The notes under the pieces were generated by a model that worked only from the letters and a program-made list of their open reading frames with translations, was not told the DNA's origin and searched no databases. 64,000 nt of DNA from Morella rubra. Its lineage: Eukaryota; Streptophyta; Magnoliopsida; Fagales; Myricaceae. This document shows, piece after piece, positions 51,651 through 62,876 of this stretch. Within the stretch, counting starts at the first letter, position 1; each line of letters opens with the position of its first letter. The stretch is taken from NCBI GenBank assembly GCA_003952965.2, contig RXIC02000004.1, forward strand, positions 95,001-159,000. Direction: 5' to 3'. The position numbers and the translations under genes were made by a program.

Positions 51651-53919
51651 GATTGAAAAAGATGCAGTTGTGTGACCTCTTTAAAGAAGGTCTGGGATGG
51701 TGATGTAGTTCGATTGGAGTCTAATTGAAGTTCGTTGTGTAACTGTCATAACAGAAAGGATTGTTATGTGAAAACAAATTCTATTAGATGCCTTGAAGCG
51801 TGAGCCTGCAACATTCCTCGACCTTCTTCTCATAAAAGCCTTCTAGAATTATTTAAAAACACAAAGAATCATATATTCAAAAGAATTACAGATCTAGAGA
51901 GCTACGTTCCAAGAAAACCATTTTCCTTGCTCTATTTCCTGTGTGTATGATGAATCTTTAGAGTGCTGCTGTCAGTACCGATTTAGATAATCTCTAAAAG
52001 ATCTGCTCCTTGATCACTAACCCCAAAACACCAATGAGTGTGAAGATTCCAGATGTTCTGGAGATAGATGGCTGAAAGTTTCAGTTGTGCCCATTGATTA
52101 CACAAGGTTTGTGTGTGAAGAATCCAATTTTCAAGTGGATATGGAGTTTTATGTTCCTGCAAATTGTAGAATCAAATAAAGGTAATTCGGGTAAGATTCA
52201 TTGCGATCAGATTAGTTAGGTTAGTATAATCGATTAATCATTGTGTAATCGAATTTGAAAATTAGTGACTTTGTCATAGGCCAAGGGCCTGGAGAGTTTT
52301 TGTCCTTAAACACGTTTTTTAAGGAGTTTTCTCTTCGTAACTATCTTCGGTGTCAAGTTGTGTGATTGTTATTTGTGTACTTTCATTGATTTTATTGTTA
52401 ACTTCTAATCAGTCTTGTGCTTTGTATTGAGAATTCAAATCTTGGTGATTTGAAGATTTTGTGCAAAGGAAGATCAAGATTCATAAATTGGAAAGTTTCT
52501 GATTAGATTTCTTTAGTTACTGTGTTGGTAAATTGATTTGTAATCAATTTTGTTTTGAAACAGTGGTTAGCGTCATTTGTAGTTTGATCAAAGTCTATTA
52601 CAGTTTGATAGAATTATACTTTGTTTTAGAGATATTTTATAGTGCATTACAACAGATTGTGTTTTGTTGATTTCCTGGCTAAATAGATATCTGAGATCAT
52701 TCTTATATTCATTTGTGATTATAAGGTTCTAATTAGGATTGATAACATCTAAATCAGATTCCTTAGGAGTAAATATTGCTGTGTATTTCACATATTCTTT
52801 AAAAAGGGTTATGTATTTTTTTAAAGAAATATATTCACCCCCTCTAGGTATATTGTATATTGTTTGGGTCTAAAACAATTTGTTCAATTGGTATCAAAGC
52901 CAACTTTCTTTCCTTGACCCAATTTTGTTCCAAATGAACAGAAGTCAATCTCTAAGTGTGCCCTCCTTTTTCGATGGTTCAAATTATGCTTATTGGAAGG
53001 TCATGATGCATGCCTTCTTAAAATCTATTGATGAAAAGGTTTGGACTGCTGTAGACTTAGGATGGTCTAGTGCTGAATGTGCAGTTGATGAGATTGTTAA
53101 AATCAAAGATCCTAGCAAATGGACAGCTAACAAAAGGGAATTAGCAAACTGGAATAGGAAAGGAGTTAATGCCAATTTCATAAGCGTTTCATTAGAAGAG
53201 TTCATGCATATATCTAATTGTGCAACTGCAAAGGATGCTTGGGACATCTTAGCTCTCACTCATGAAGGAACCAAGGCTATACGCAACTCAAAGCTTCAAT
53301 TAAATGTGTCTAAATTTGAAGAAATTCGTATGAAGGAAGATGAGAGCTTTAATGAATTCTATGGGAAGCTTACAGCCATAGTGAATGTTAGTTTCAGCTT
53401 GGGTGAGAAAATTCCAGAGTCAAAAGTAGTTCGAAAAGTGTTGAGATCTCTCCCTGAATGGTTCAAATCTAAAATCATAGCTATTGAGGAAAATAAGAAT
53501 TTAGATGAGATCAAAATAGATAAATTGGTTGGATCTATTCAAACATATGAGCTGATATTTACTACTTCAATAAATGATAAATCTATTGCTTTTAAAACTA
53601 TCAAAAAGGAAGCAGATTCTACATCAGATGATGATTCCCTTGAAGATGAAGATATGTCTCTTTTTGTTAAGAAGTTTAAAAATGCATTCAGATTTAAGAA
53701 GGGTAGAAATTGGAAGGACCAGAAGGGAAACAAGAAATCCTTCAATAAATCCAACTGAGAGAACTTTGATAAAAAGGATAAAGGAGATCAAAAGGACTTC
53801 AAGAAGAAATTGGAGAATGTGATACAATGTCATGCTTGTAAAGGCTATGGAAATTGTGAGTCTAAATAACAACCCAAGAGAGGGGTGAATTGGATTTTAA
53901 AAAACGTCTTCCTTTTTAA

Positions 53920-54929
53920 TAGCAGGACCATCGGGCAACAAAGAGACCCGAGCAGATCTGAATTTGCTTAATGCGATTTAATAAGAAACCGTCCCTTCTA
54001 AAGCTAAATCTCCACACCAATATTTACTGAAACGTTGGAAGGTGAAATAGCAATTTTGTAGGTTTGTTCAAACTAATGGACATCAAAAGCGTCATGAAGG
54101 ACGTCCAAGGTTCCAAGAACGAGAAGAAAGATTCATGAAATCGCTCACTCGAGAAGAGGACGAGCTATCCAAAGGCCCCACCCTAGGAAGGGGTTTAAAA
54201 GACACAGGTTAGGAACAAGGGTCCACCCAAATCCTAATATCATTATCAAACCCATCAGGAAACACTGTCCTTTAGAAATGGTACAAGAGTCCAAGTGGCC
54301 TTTCTAAATCCAAGAGGTAAGAAGAAGGTTGATCTGCATGCATGAACTCGGTATTGCGGAGGTACTCTTGCGTGGAGATAATGGCCCAGGGATGAGTAGA
54401 AGAAGAGGAAAGCAACCAAAGTCTTAGAGAGGAGAGCAAAATTAATTTCATGCGTTGGCTTTAAACTTTCACCTCGAGCTTTCGGAGCAAGATTTTGCTC
54501 CAAGAATGAAGAGATAACTTATGGTGTGCTATCTTCTTATAACCCTCACCAGAATTTGCGAAGTGAAGAATCAATCCTTTTACAAGTCATAAGCAGGAAG
54601 AAGTTAACAATGGGAGACATGGAAGTAAATAGGAATAGAAGCATTGATCAACATAGACCGTCTTGCTTGAAATAAAAGTTTACCCTTCCATCCTGAAATT
54701 TTGCTCTCAATCCGTCGATGGAGATCTTCAAAAGCAACAAACTTGATAAGCAGAGGTAGACCTAGATGTTTTGAGGAAGTAGTCATTAGTTTAAAACCAA
54801 AAATTCGTGCCCTTGCACAAGAATGACTAGTATTTGGAGTAATGAATATGGATTTAGCTCATTATTGACCAGACCAAGAGAATAATTGTAGGCAACCTCG
54901 CCTCATTGGATTAGTTTCCAAAAATAAGC
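53920..54929 (-). mobile_element. Second copy of the L1-type LINE segment (patchwork duplicate of 48,111-49,171)
   Basis: Same orientation and order as the LINE at 48,111-49,171, but about 50 bp shorter. Long stretches are identical (for example the 100 bases 48,294-48,393 and 54,105-54,204), separated by short patches with clustered small deletions and substitutions. It contains the zf-RVT neighbourhood and the end of the reverse transcriptase, all frame-broken. Both ends are abrupt, with no poly(A), so it did not arrive by normal LINE insertion as seen here. Confidence 0.9.
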
Positions 54930-55063
54930 CGCATTGGAAGGGCATCCAAGTCATTTGAGACCATTTGGAGACTTTTTGGATGAGTTGGCGTTCAGGATTT
55001 CTACAAAATCGTGCAATGTGTCGACACATTGATGGTATGTGGTGACACATTAAAATTTGGCCT

Positions 55064-55190
55064 GAAAATAACCTCTCGGGCAGTAGTTCACACTTAGAAA
55101 AAATTTAGAATGATTCTGAAAAATAACTCTCGGGTAGTAGTTCAATGTGTCGACATTTATGGTCCAATGTGTCGACACTTCCAACACTTA
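55064..55190. repeat. Direct repeats with CTCTCGGG(C/T)AGTAGTTCA and AATGTGTCGACA
   Basis: CTCTCGGGCAGTAGTTCA (near 55,072) recurs as CTCTCGGGTAGTAGTTCA (near 55,125). AATGTGTCGACA occurs near 55,015, 55,144 and 55,169. They lie within the nested TG...CA element. Confidence 0.8.
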
Positions 55191-57306
55191 GACAAAAAAT
55201 TATTCTTTAACAGCAACTACTTCAATTCAATAAATCTCAAAAATACTTACAATATAAAAGATGATCAATTAGCAAGTGTAATGATGATCAAGTATGCTTG
55301 GAGAGATTTTAGAATAAGGAAACCTTGATACTCTAAAAACAAAATTTTCTTGAAAAGGAATTTCAATGTAAAAACTAAAAGTCTTGAACGAGTTTGAAAA
55401 CTTTGTTATCATCAAAATCAAAATGGATTGTTTGTAAAAACAACCTTGGGCTAACAGAAATATTAAACCCGAATGCCCCACCTTGTTGAAAACTCAAAGA
55501 AAAGCTGCAATGAACGTGTCACTCTCAGATTCAGATTCTGACATATCCACTTCCAGCAAAGAAACTTCTACTAATGAGAAGGTAAAATTTTTAGCCTTCA
55601 CTTCTTCTATTTTAGATACTAATGAATTTGATCTTGAAGGTGATGATCTACTAGATTTTGACTTAAATGATTCTGATTCTCTTCGCATAGCCTATGATGA
55701 GTTGTATGAAGAAAGTCTAAAACTGAAAAAAAAAATGGGTTGGTGCTTAAATTGCAAATTTGGAAACAAACGTGAAAGATCTAAAGCTTGAGTTGGAACA
55801 AGCTAACCTTTAGCTTTCGAAATTCTCAAGTGGAACTCGAAAGCTAGACAAGATGTTAAATATGAGTTTTTCAGCTGGAGATAAGATAGGCTTAGGCTTC
55901 AATTCATTGACTAATCTTGTAAACAACACTAGTAAAACAGTGTTTGTTCCAGCCATTGTGAAAGAGAAAATATCAAAAGGTTCGGCACATCCAAAGAAGG
56001 TAAAAGATGTGGTATCTTTTAAGAACTTAACCTTTGTTAATTCAATGAATTCCAAGTTCATTCCAACATGCTTTCATTGTGGTAAGATTGGTCACATAAG
56101 ACTAAATTGCTATAAATTGTCTACTGATGGATATAGAAGTGTTAAGTCCTCTTCTAATACAATTTCCAGATCTGATTTTGATATGTTAGCTATTCAAGTT
56201 AGTAAGATTGCTAAATAAGTTGAAGTTGTTACATAAAAATTGCTATCTTCATCAAAAGTTCTTTTGAAACAAGTTTGGGTGAAGAAGGACGCAACTTGTT
56301 GTAATGTTGCTCAACTAGCTTTTAAAGCTAAAAACAAATTTGTATGGTATTTGGATAGTGATTGTTCAAAATAAATGTGTGGAGACAAGAACTTGTTCAC
56401 TTCACTTAAAGACTACAAAGCCAGAGCAGTTAATTTTGGTGATAGAAGCAAGGCTACAATTGTTGGTAAGGGTTCTATAATTTTACTTGGTTGTCCTTCT
56501 TTTGAAGATGTCTTATATGTACAAGGTTTGAAAGCAAATTTATTGAGCATAAGTTAAATTTGTGACTCCAACTTAGTAGTTAATTTTACTAAGGATAGTT
56601 GTTCAATTTTAACCAATGTGGAAAATCTATTTTTAAAGGCATTAGGACTTCTGATAATTGTTATGGGATTGTTCTTAATAATGACCTGATTTGTAACAAT
56701 GTTAGACTTGATAAGACACATCTTTGGCATCAACGTTTAGGTCACATTAACTATCATGATCTCTCTAAGGTTTCTAATATAGTTGAAGGCATTACTAAAT
56801 TAGAAAAAGTTGATAACAAAGTGTGTGCTCCATATCAAATTGGTAAACAAATTAGATCTAGTCATAAAAGAACTTTTGGTGTTTTAACTTCAAGTTGTTT
56901 GGAATTACTTCATATGGATTTGATGGATCCCTCTAGAACTGAAAGTCTAAGTGGTAAACGGTATATACTTGTTGTTATAGATGACTTTTTCAGGTATTCA
57001 TGGATCTTGCTTCTTCGAGAAAAATCAGAAGCCTTTGACAAAGCCAAAGTTTTATGCAAGCTAATTCAAAATGAACAAGACAACAAGATTAAGAGGATTC
57101 AAAGTGACCCTGGGAAAGAGTTCGAAAATTCAAGTTCCAAACAATTTTGTCTTGAGGAAGCCATTCACCAGGAATTCTTGGCTCCAGTAACCCCTTAGCA
57201 AAATGAAGTGGTTGAAAGGAAGAATCGAGTTCTTCAAGAGATGGCTAGGGTTATGCTTCATGCAAAGGACGTGGCCAAACACTTATAGGGTGAAGCAATC
57301 AGCACA

Positions 57307-58159
57307 ACCAGTGGCGGATGGAATGGGGGGCAAGCCGGGGCAACTGCCCACCTTTAGTTCTGTCCATTTTTTTTTACATGTGGGTATCTTATCATTTTTC
57401 TCCCTTAGCAACTGTGGGTATCTAACCATTTCAATGCAATTTCTGTGCAATCGTTGTGTTTTTAACTGAGAAAGTGAAAGATAAGATATATATTGGGATG
57501 TTTTGGGTTTCTCATGTTTCTGATTTTGAAAGATGGGAAATTTCTAGACCAACCAAATAATTGTACTCGAAATAAGATGCTAAGTGGATTTCCTTTTTAG
57601 CAAAAAAATGATACTCTTTAACAAACACAATTCTCAAGTCCTTAGCAAAGAAATGTATTATGACTTATGAGGAATTTGAGTCTCTGAGTTCTAAATTTTC
57701 TTGAAAATTTAGTCAATTCTTTATTTCTAAACATATTTACTAATAGGTGCTGATGCTGTGTATATTAAGTAGATTTCATCCTAAATGTTATGTTCGTCAA
57801 TTGACTGCGCATGTCAAAGTCATGAAGACACTTTGTGAATTTAAGCTACAAATTTCTGCTCAATCAAGCCTATGTTGAATTGGATTTTGGTATTGTTTAA
57901 TCACATATAGTCAATTGTAATTTGTTGAAGGTTATTATTCTTAATTTTGATTGGTGAGTTGGTTGATGAATTTTCGTTTTGTTTAGATAATGGATAAGTT
58001 TTTGATAAAAAAAAAACTCAGCCAGCTTGGAGTTATCTAATACTCCTAACATAAGAAATTTTTTTACTCTAAGACATTTTTTGCATTACATAGAAAAAAA
58101 AATTGTCATTTCGCTTTAGGAGTTTAGCCCTCTCAACTTGAGTCCTGATTCCAACATTG
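57307..58159. mobile_element. Small non-coding insertion in the integrase region, AGCACA target duplication
   Basis: Begins ACCAGTGGCGGATGGAATGG and contains GGGGGGCAAGCCGGGGCAAC, a motif seen in many plant short insertions. It is flanked by AGCACA at 57,301-57,306 and 58,160-58,165. The flanking integrase-coding sequence joins up across it. About 850 bp, with no clear terminal inverted repeats and no coding capacity, so the class is not determined. Confidence 0.7.
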
Positions 58160-58599
58160 AGCACAGCTTATCATATTATCGACATATTTTATCTATGGGA
58201 TACAAAGTCAAATATGATTATGGAAGAGGTAGTGGGAAAGGTAAGCGTCCAACTGTTAATTATTTCAAAGTTTTTGGAAGTAAATGCTTTAGTCTACACG
58301 TGTGATGGAATCTATAAATGTTGTTATTGATGATGATATTCATGATATTGTCAACACTGATCATATTGAGTTTCCTACTGATGAAAGTGACAAAGTACAT
58401 CAAGATGCAGAAACTATAATTCATGAAGAACTACCAAGCACATACAGTTCGAAGTCTGATGGCAATCTGGAACTAAACTCACCTGTTGGTAAGTAGCCCT
58501 CTTCTAGAATCAAGTTAAATCACCCTAAGGACAACATTATTGGTGATATAAATGAAGATATGAGACTAAGAAGAAGGATTTTAAACCAAATTGTTTTAT

Positions 58600-60138
58600 C
58601 TTGTTATGTTTCTTTATTTGACCCTAAAAAGATTGAAGAGGCATTAACAAATGAATGTTGGATTAGTGCTATGCATGATGAGTTGAAATAGTTAATTGAA
58701 AATGATGTTTGATACTTAGTTCCCAAACCTACAAAGTACAATGTTATAGGAATTAAGTGGATATTTTAAAAAAAATCTGACGAGAATGGTGTTATTGTGC
58801 AAAACAAAGCAAGACTTGTAGCTCAAGGCTACACTGAAGTTGAAAGAATTGATTTTTATGAGACATTTGCACCGGTGGCCAGGTTAGAATCTATTCAAAT
58901 ACTCTTAGCTTTTTCTTGTTCAATGAGATTTAAATTACATCAAATGGATGTTAAAAGTGTTCTTAAATGAGATTTTACTTGAGGAAACCTATGTTGAACA
59001 ACCAAAAGGCTTCTTCAATTCTAAATATCCAGATCATGTGTATATACTAAAAAGAGTACTATATGGATTGAAACAAGCTCTAAGAGCATGATATGATATA
59101 CTGAAACAAGCTCCAAGAGCATGGTATGATAGACTAGTCTCATATCTTCTTAATAAAGGATTTTTAAGAGGTGGTGTTGATCGTACTATGTTCATAAAGA
59201 AGCTTGAAAATGGTTTAATCATTGCTCAAATTTATGTTGGTTATATATATTCGGATCTCCTATTGAATCACATGCTTTAAAATTTGCAGAGTTAATGAAA
59301 AATGAATTTAAAATGAGCATGGTAGGAGAATTGAATTATTTCTTAGGTTTGCAAATAAAAAAAATGCAATGATGGATTGTTCATTTTTCAATCTAAGTAT
59401 GCTAAGGAATTAGTCAAAATATTTGATTTGGATAATAAGAAGCATACAAAAATCTCAATGAGCAAATCTGATAAACTGTGCATAAATTCTAATGGTAAAA
59501 GTGTAGATCACACTTTATACAGTAGCATGATTTGTAGTCTTTTATATTTGACTGCAAGCAGACTTGATCTTTCTTTCAGTGTAGGGATATGTGCAATATT
59601 CCAATTAGACCTTAAGGAGTCTCATTTGGAAGCGGTGAAGAAAATTATTCGATATATTAATAGAACAGTCAATTATGGCATTTTATATTCGTATAATTCT
59701 AAAAATCATCTTGCAGGATTTTTTTATGTTGATTGGGCTGGCAATTGCAATGATTGTAAGAGCACCTTAGGAGGTTGCTTTTACATAAGATCGAGTCTAG
59801 TTGCTTGGGTCAGCTAAAAACAAAGTTCAATTTCACTTTCTACAATTAAAGCCAAGTATATAGCAATGAGAAGTTGTTGTACTCAGCTTGTATGGATGAA
59901 ACAAATGTTATCGGATTATGGTGTAACTTAAGATATTATGACGATGTATTGTGATAACACTAGTGCGATTAATATATCAAAAAATCATATTCAACACTCA
60001 CATTCTAAACGAATTGACATTAGACATCACTTTACTAGAGATTTAGTTGAGAATAAAATCATTAATATTGAACAAGTTTTAACTGAAAATCAACTAGCTG
60101 ACTTGTTTACCAAGCCACTATATATATCTCAATTTTAA
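58600..60138 (+). pseudogene. Reverse transcriptase and RNase H region of the Sirevirus-like fossil
   Basis: Recognisable copia RT_2 neighbourhoods (KLHQMDVK, KQAPRAWYDRL) up to about 59,300, then RNase H-linked blocks (LYLTASRLDLSFSVGICA, YCDNTSAINISKNHIQHSHS, IDIRHHFTRDLVENK, ADLFTKPL) ending near 60,138. Broken fossil; normal position downstream of integrase. Confidence 0.88.
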
Positions 60139-61260
60139 TCTCTGAAACAATCTGTTGGTGTGTGCTTAATGTTGTAATTTTGTATTTCTAATCTTGATTA
60201 AATGTGTTAAGAAGCATTTTTTTTCATAAAGTTTTCTAAATAATAATGTGCTTGAGATATGTTGTTTTGATAATATTTTCAATTCTGTTCTTAAATCTTA
60301 AATCTCTTAGATTTTGTGTGATAAATTTGCAGGAAGTTTATTCGGAGTTTGTTTGTAGTCTAATGGGACTATAGTAGCTGAGGTGAAGAGTGGTTGAACG
60401 CCTAAGTGTTAAAGGATCCTTTTTACTTAAAGTTATTTTTAACCTAACTTTCATTAACTCCTTTTACTTTACCCTAGCATCTACTCTCTCTTCATCCGAT
60501 TCTCTCTAGCGCTGCACCTTGTCCTCTTCTATTTTGTTTGTCTTTTTGAGTGATTAAACCACTTCATTCCATCGAATCCAACAAGAAAAGGTTAGTTTTT
60601 CCTTGTTTATTACTTTAGTTGGTTGATTGGTGTGCTTGTGGTCCCGCAATAATGACATGGGTTTCTCAAAAATTGGATCTTTCCATTTTAACTTGAAAAT
60701 CTTTATGGGTTTTTCTACCCACTTGATTTTCATCTCTTTTCCATCATTTCCGCACCATATTGTGTTTGATTTATCAAGATTTTTCCAAGTTCTTCATTTC
60801 TAGGGTTTGCAAAATTTTTCCCCTTTTTGAAAAACTTGGAGATTTTTGTAAAATCTTGTTCTAATATGGATTTTGTTTGCTATAATGTCTTAGATTCCTT
60901 ACAAATCTCATGATTGAAATTTGATTTGAGTAGTTCGGTTGCTTTTTCAAAAATTTTTAAGAAAGTGGACACCCGTGTGCTTTGGATGGAATAAGAAATG
61001 ATTATTGTTAATTTAAAGTTTTTTTGTCATTTTCTCATCTTTGTTTAAGAGATCTATTGTCACGTGGATTCTACTTACTTGTTTAATATATTTTGAATAT
61101 ACCCATGTGAGATCTACTGTAGAGTTGTGTTGGATATCTAATCTGGTTCTCAATTATTTTTTTTGTATGTGTGTTTGACTATTCAACTTCATTAATGGCA
61201 GAATGGTAATTTTTATCATTGAATATTTATTTTGGTTGAGTTGATTTGGTTACTTTTTAA
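60139..61260 (+). other. Non-coding region between pol and env-like part
   Basis: About 1.1 kb of T-rich sequence with no open frame of note. Spacers of this kind between pol and the extra ORF are usual in Sireviruses. A splice acceptor for the downstream ORF could lie here, but I cannot place it. Confidence 0.5.
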
Positions 61261-62417
61261 TTTCAAATGGTACAAGTGAAATGTCCTGCTGGTAGGAAAA
61301 GCCTTCAAAGAAACCAAAAATAACTGAAGCTTCTTCATCCAAAATGAAGAAATGAAGCTCACCAAAGAAGGGAAAGAAACCAACAGTTGTTTAAGAATTT
61401 GATGAGGCTCACTTCTACAATCCTCAAGCTGAAGAACTTTATAACACTAAGTTCAGCTCAAAAAAGGTTGAGCTGGAAAGGGAGATTTTACTTGAGGAGC
61501 TGTCAGAAAAGTCTCTCTCCAATCATCTTCTTTGCAAAGGCTGGGGTCCATTACTTACCAAAATCACTCCTCCTACTGAGAATTTAGTAAAAGAATTAGA
61601 TTCTAACATTTTCAATATCTTTGGTACTACTTCTTTCGCTGTTTATATTAGAGGAAATATTATTGATATTACTCCACAGTCCTTAGTTGAATCCTTAGGA
61701 ATTTCACATGTTGAGCATCCTATTTTTCCTTATAATACCAACAATTGTCCTCCCGTAACTACAATTGTCAGCTATATGACAAAGAGGACAATTGGGAAAT
61801 TTACTTACAAAGAATTTCTCTCTACCTTGTTTGCACCTGAAAATTTTATTGCTAGTAGAATCATTTCTACTAATATCTTTCCAAACAAGCATCTCTCTGC
61901 TATCTCATTTAAAAGAATGAGATTCTTATATGCTTTCCTCTCGGGAGACTCTATTGATTTAGCCTCAAATATCTATAAACAAATGCTTAAAATTTTTAAG
62001 TCTAAATCTACCACTTTCAAGCTTCATTATGGTTGTCTGATCATGCGATTGGTAAGGGCGAATGCCATTCCTATTCCTGCCTCAGAACCCCGGTTGGTGC
62101 TGAAATCTTCCATTGGTTCTATCACTCTTAACTAGAGTCAATCTCACAAGAGGAAACCCATTAAGTTACCCATATCTAAGGACAACTATTTGTATGAGAT
62201 TATGAAGCTTGTTCTTGAAAGAACAAATGATATAGCTTCTATCAAGACTGATTTGGATATTATTCGCCTTGATATGAGAAAGATGATGATTGACCTGTCC
62301 AAAATTTACAAGCTCCCTAATACTCCTCAAGTTGAAGAAGTGGGCACAAATGAGGATGAAGAGGAAGTGAATGAAGAAGATGAAGAGGAAGATGGAGAAG
62401 AAGAGAATGAGGAATAA
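61260..62417 (+). pseudogene. Env-like / 'putative plant transposon protein' region downstream of pol
   Basis: Three open pieces in the region of the Sirevirus extra ORF. The middle (61,776-62,135, RMRFLYAFLSGDSIDLASNI) resembles the conserved 'putative plant transposon protein' domain found widely in plant genomes. The last (62,190-62,417) has a coiled-coil-like heptad stretch and an acidic E/D-rich tail. It directly precedes the AAAAAGGGGGAGA tract. Fairly well kept compared with pol, with about two interruptions. An envelope role is assumed only by position in the family. Confidence 0.7.
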
Positions 62418-62876
62418 GAAAATGCAAAAGATGAAGATTTTGAAAGTGATTATATCTGATGGTTTCACTGATGCTTTGGCCTTCTCCATGTCAAAAAGGG
62501 GGAGATGTTTTGTGGAGTTGCAATGGTTGCTTCTTCTATTTTGTTCTTTTGTTTTGAACTTGTAGTTTTGTTTTGTTGCATGCTTACTATTGTGCAATCT
62601 TGTTGAACAATTTTTCTGGTTGTATGTTGTTTTAAAGTCTGTTGAAAAATTGTTTTGTTGGTTTATGTTGTATGATTCATCACTTAGATTATGCTCTATA
62701 AAACTTCTAATGTGGTGATTGGTTGAGATTCTTTTTAGTAGAGCTGTTTCATAGGGGGAGATGTCCTTTATTGTGTTAAAGTTGTTGCTAGTCTCAGTGT
62801 AAGACTAGTCTCAACCAAGATGAGTAGTTACTTGCTTTATTTTTTATTTTTTTTTCCTGATTTTGAACTAACATAT

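Larger units (their letters stand above)
53855..55456. mobile_element. Nested TG...CA element (solo LTR or small LTR element) with GAAAT target duplication
   Basis: Begins TGTGAGTCTAAATAACAACC at 53,855 and ends CTAACA at 55,456, flanked on both sides by GAAAT (53,850-53,854 and 55,457-55,461). The host gag sequence on the two sides is continuous once the insert and one repeat are ignored. The TG/CA ends and 5-bp duplication fit an LTR-derived insertion of 1.6 kb. Inside lies a LINE copy (53,920-54,929) and tandem motifs with GTGTCGACA. No internal coding region of its own is visible. Confidence 0.75.
52934..56218 (+). pseudogene. gag region of the Sirevirus-like fossil
   Basis: Starts MNRSQSLSVPSFFDGSNYAY, typical of copia gag (UBN2-type core through about 53,560), followed by a lysine-rich stretch and a zinc-knuckle zone. 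It is split by the nested element at 53,855-55,456. A second knuckle lies near 56,070. Broken fossil. Confidence 0.88.
51650..62876 (+). mobile_element. Sirevirus-like Ty1/copia element (SIRE/Maximus lineage), nested and broken
   Basis: A large fossil element on the plus strand. The 5' LTR ends in CA at 52,885-52,886 after a CACCCCCTCTAGG tail; its left edge is uncertain. A primer-binding site TTGGTATCAAAGCC starts at 52,888. Parts: gag (52,934-about 56,220, with CCHC knuckle CFHCGKIGHIRLNC), protease and GAG_pre-integrase (about 56.35-56.85), integrase (about 56.85-58.4), reverse transcriptase (about 58.6-59.3), RNase H (about 59.4-60.14) and an env-like region (about 61.26-62.42). Purine tracts AAAAAGGGGGAGA (ends 62,504) and ATAGGGGGAGA (ends 62,763) mark candidate 3' LTR starts. 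Two later insertions split it (53,855-55,456; 57,307-58,159). Roughly ten or more breaks besides the insertions; looks old. Confidence 0.87.

Noticed and set aside
55010-55190. CRISPR-like array from the repeated GTGTCGACA motifs
   Set aside because: Repeats are short, irregularly spaced and inside a plant LTR-derived insertion; no cas-like genes.
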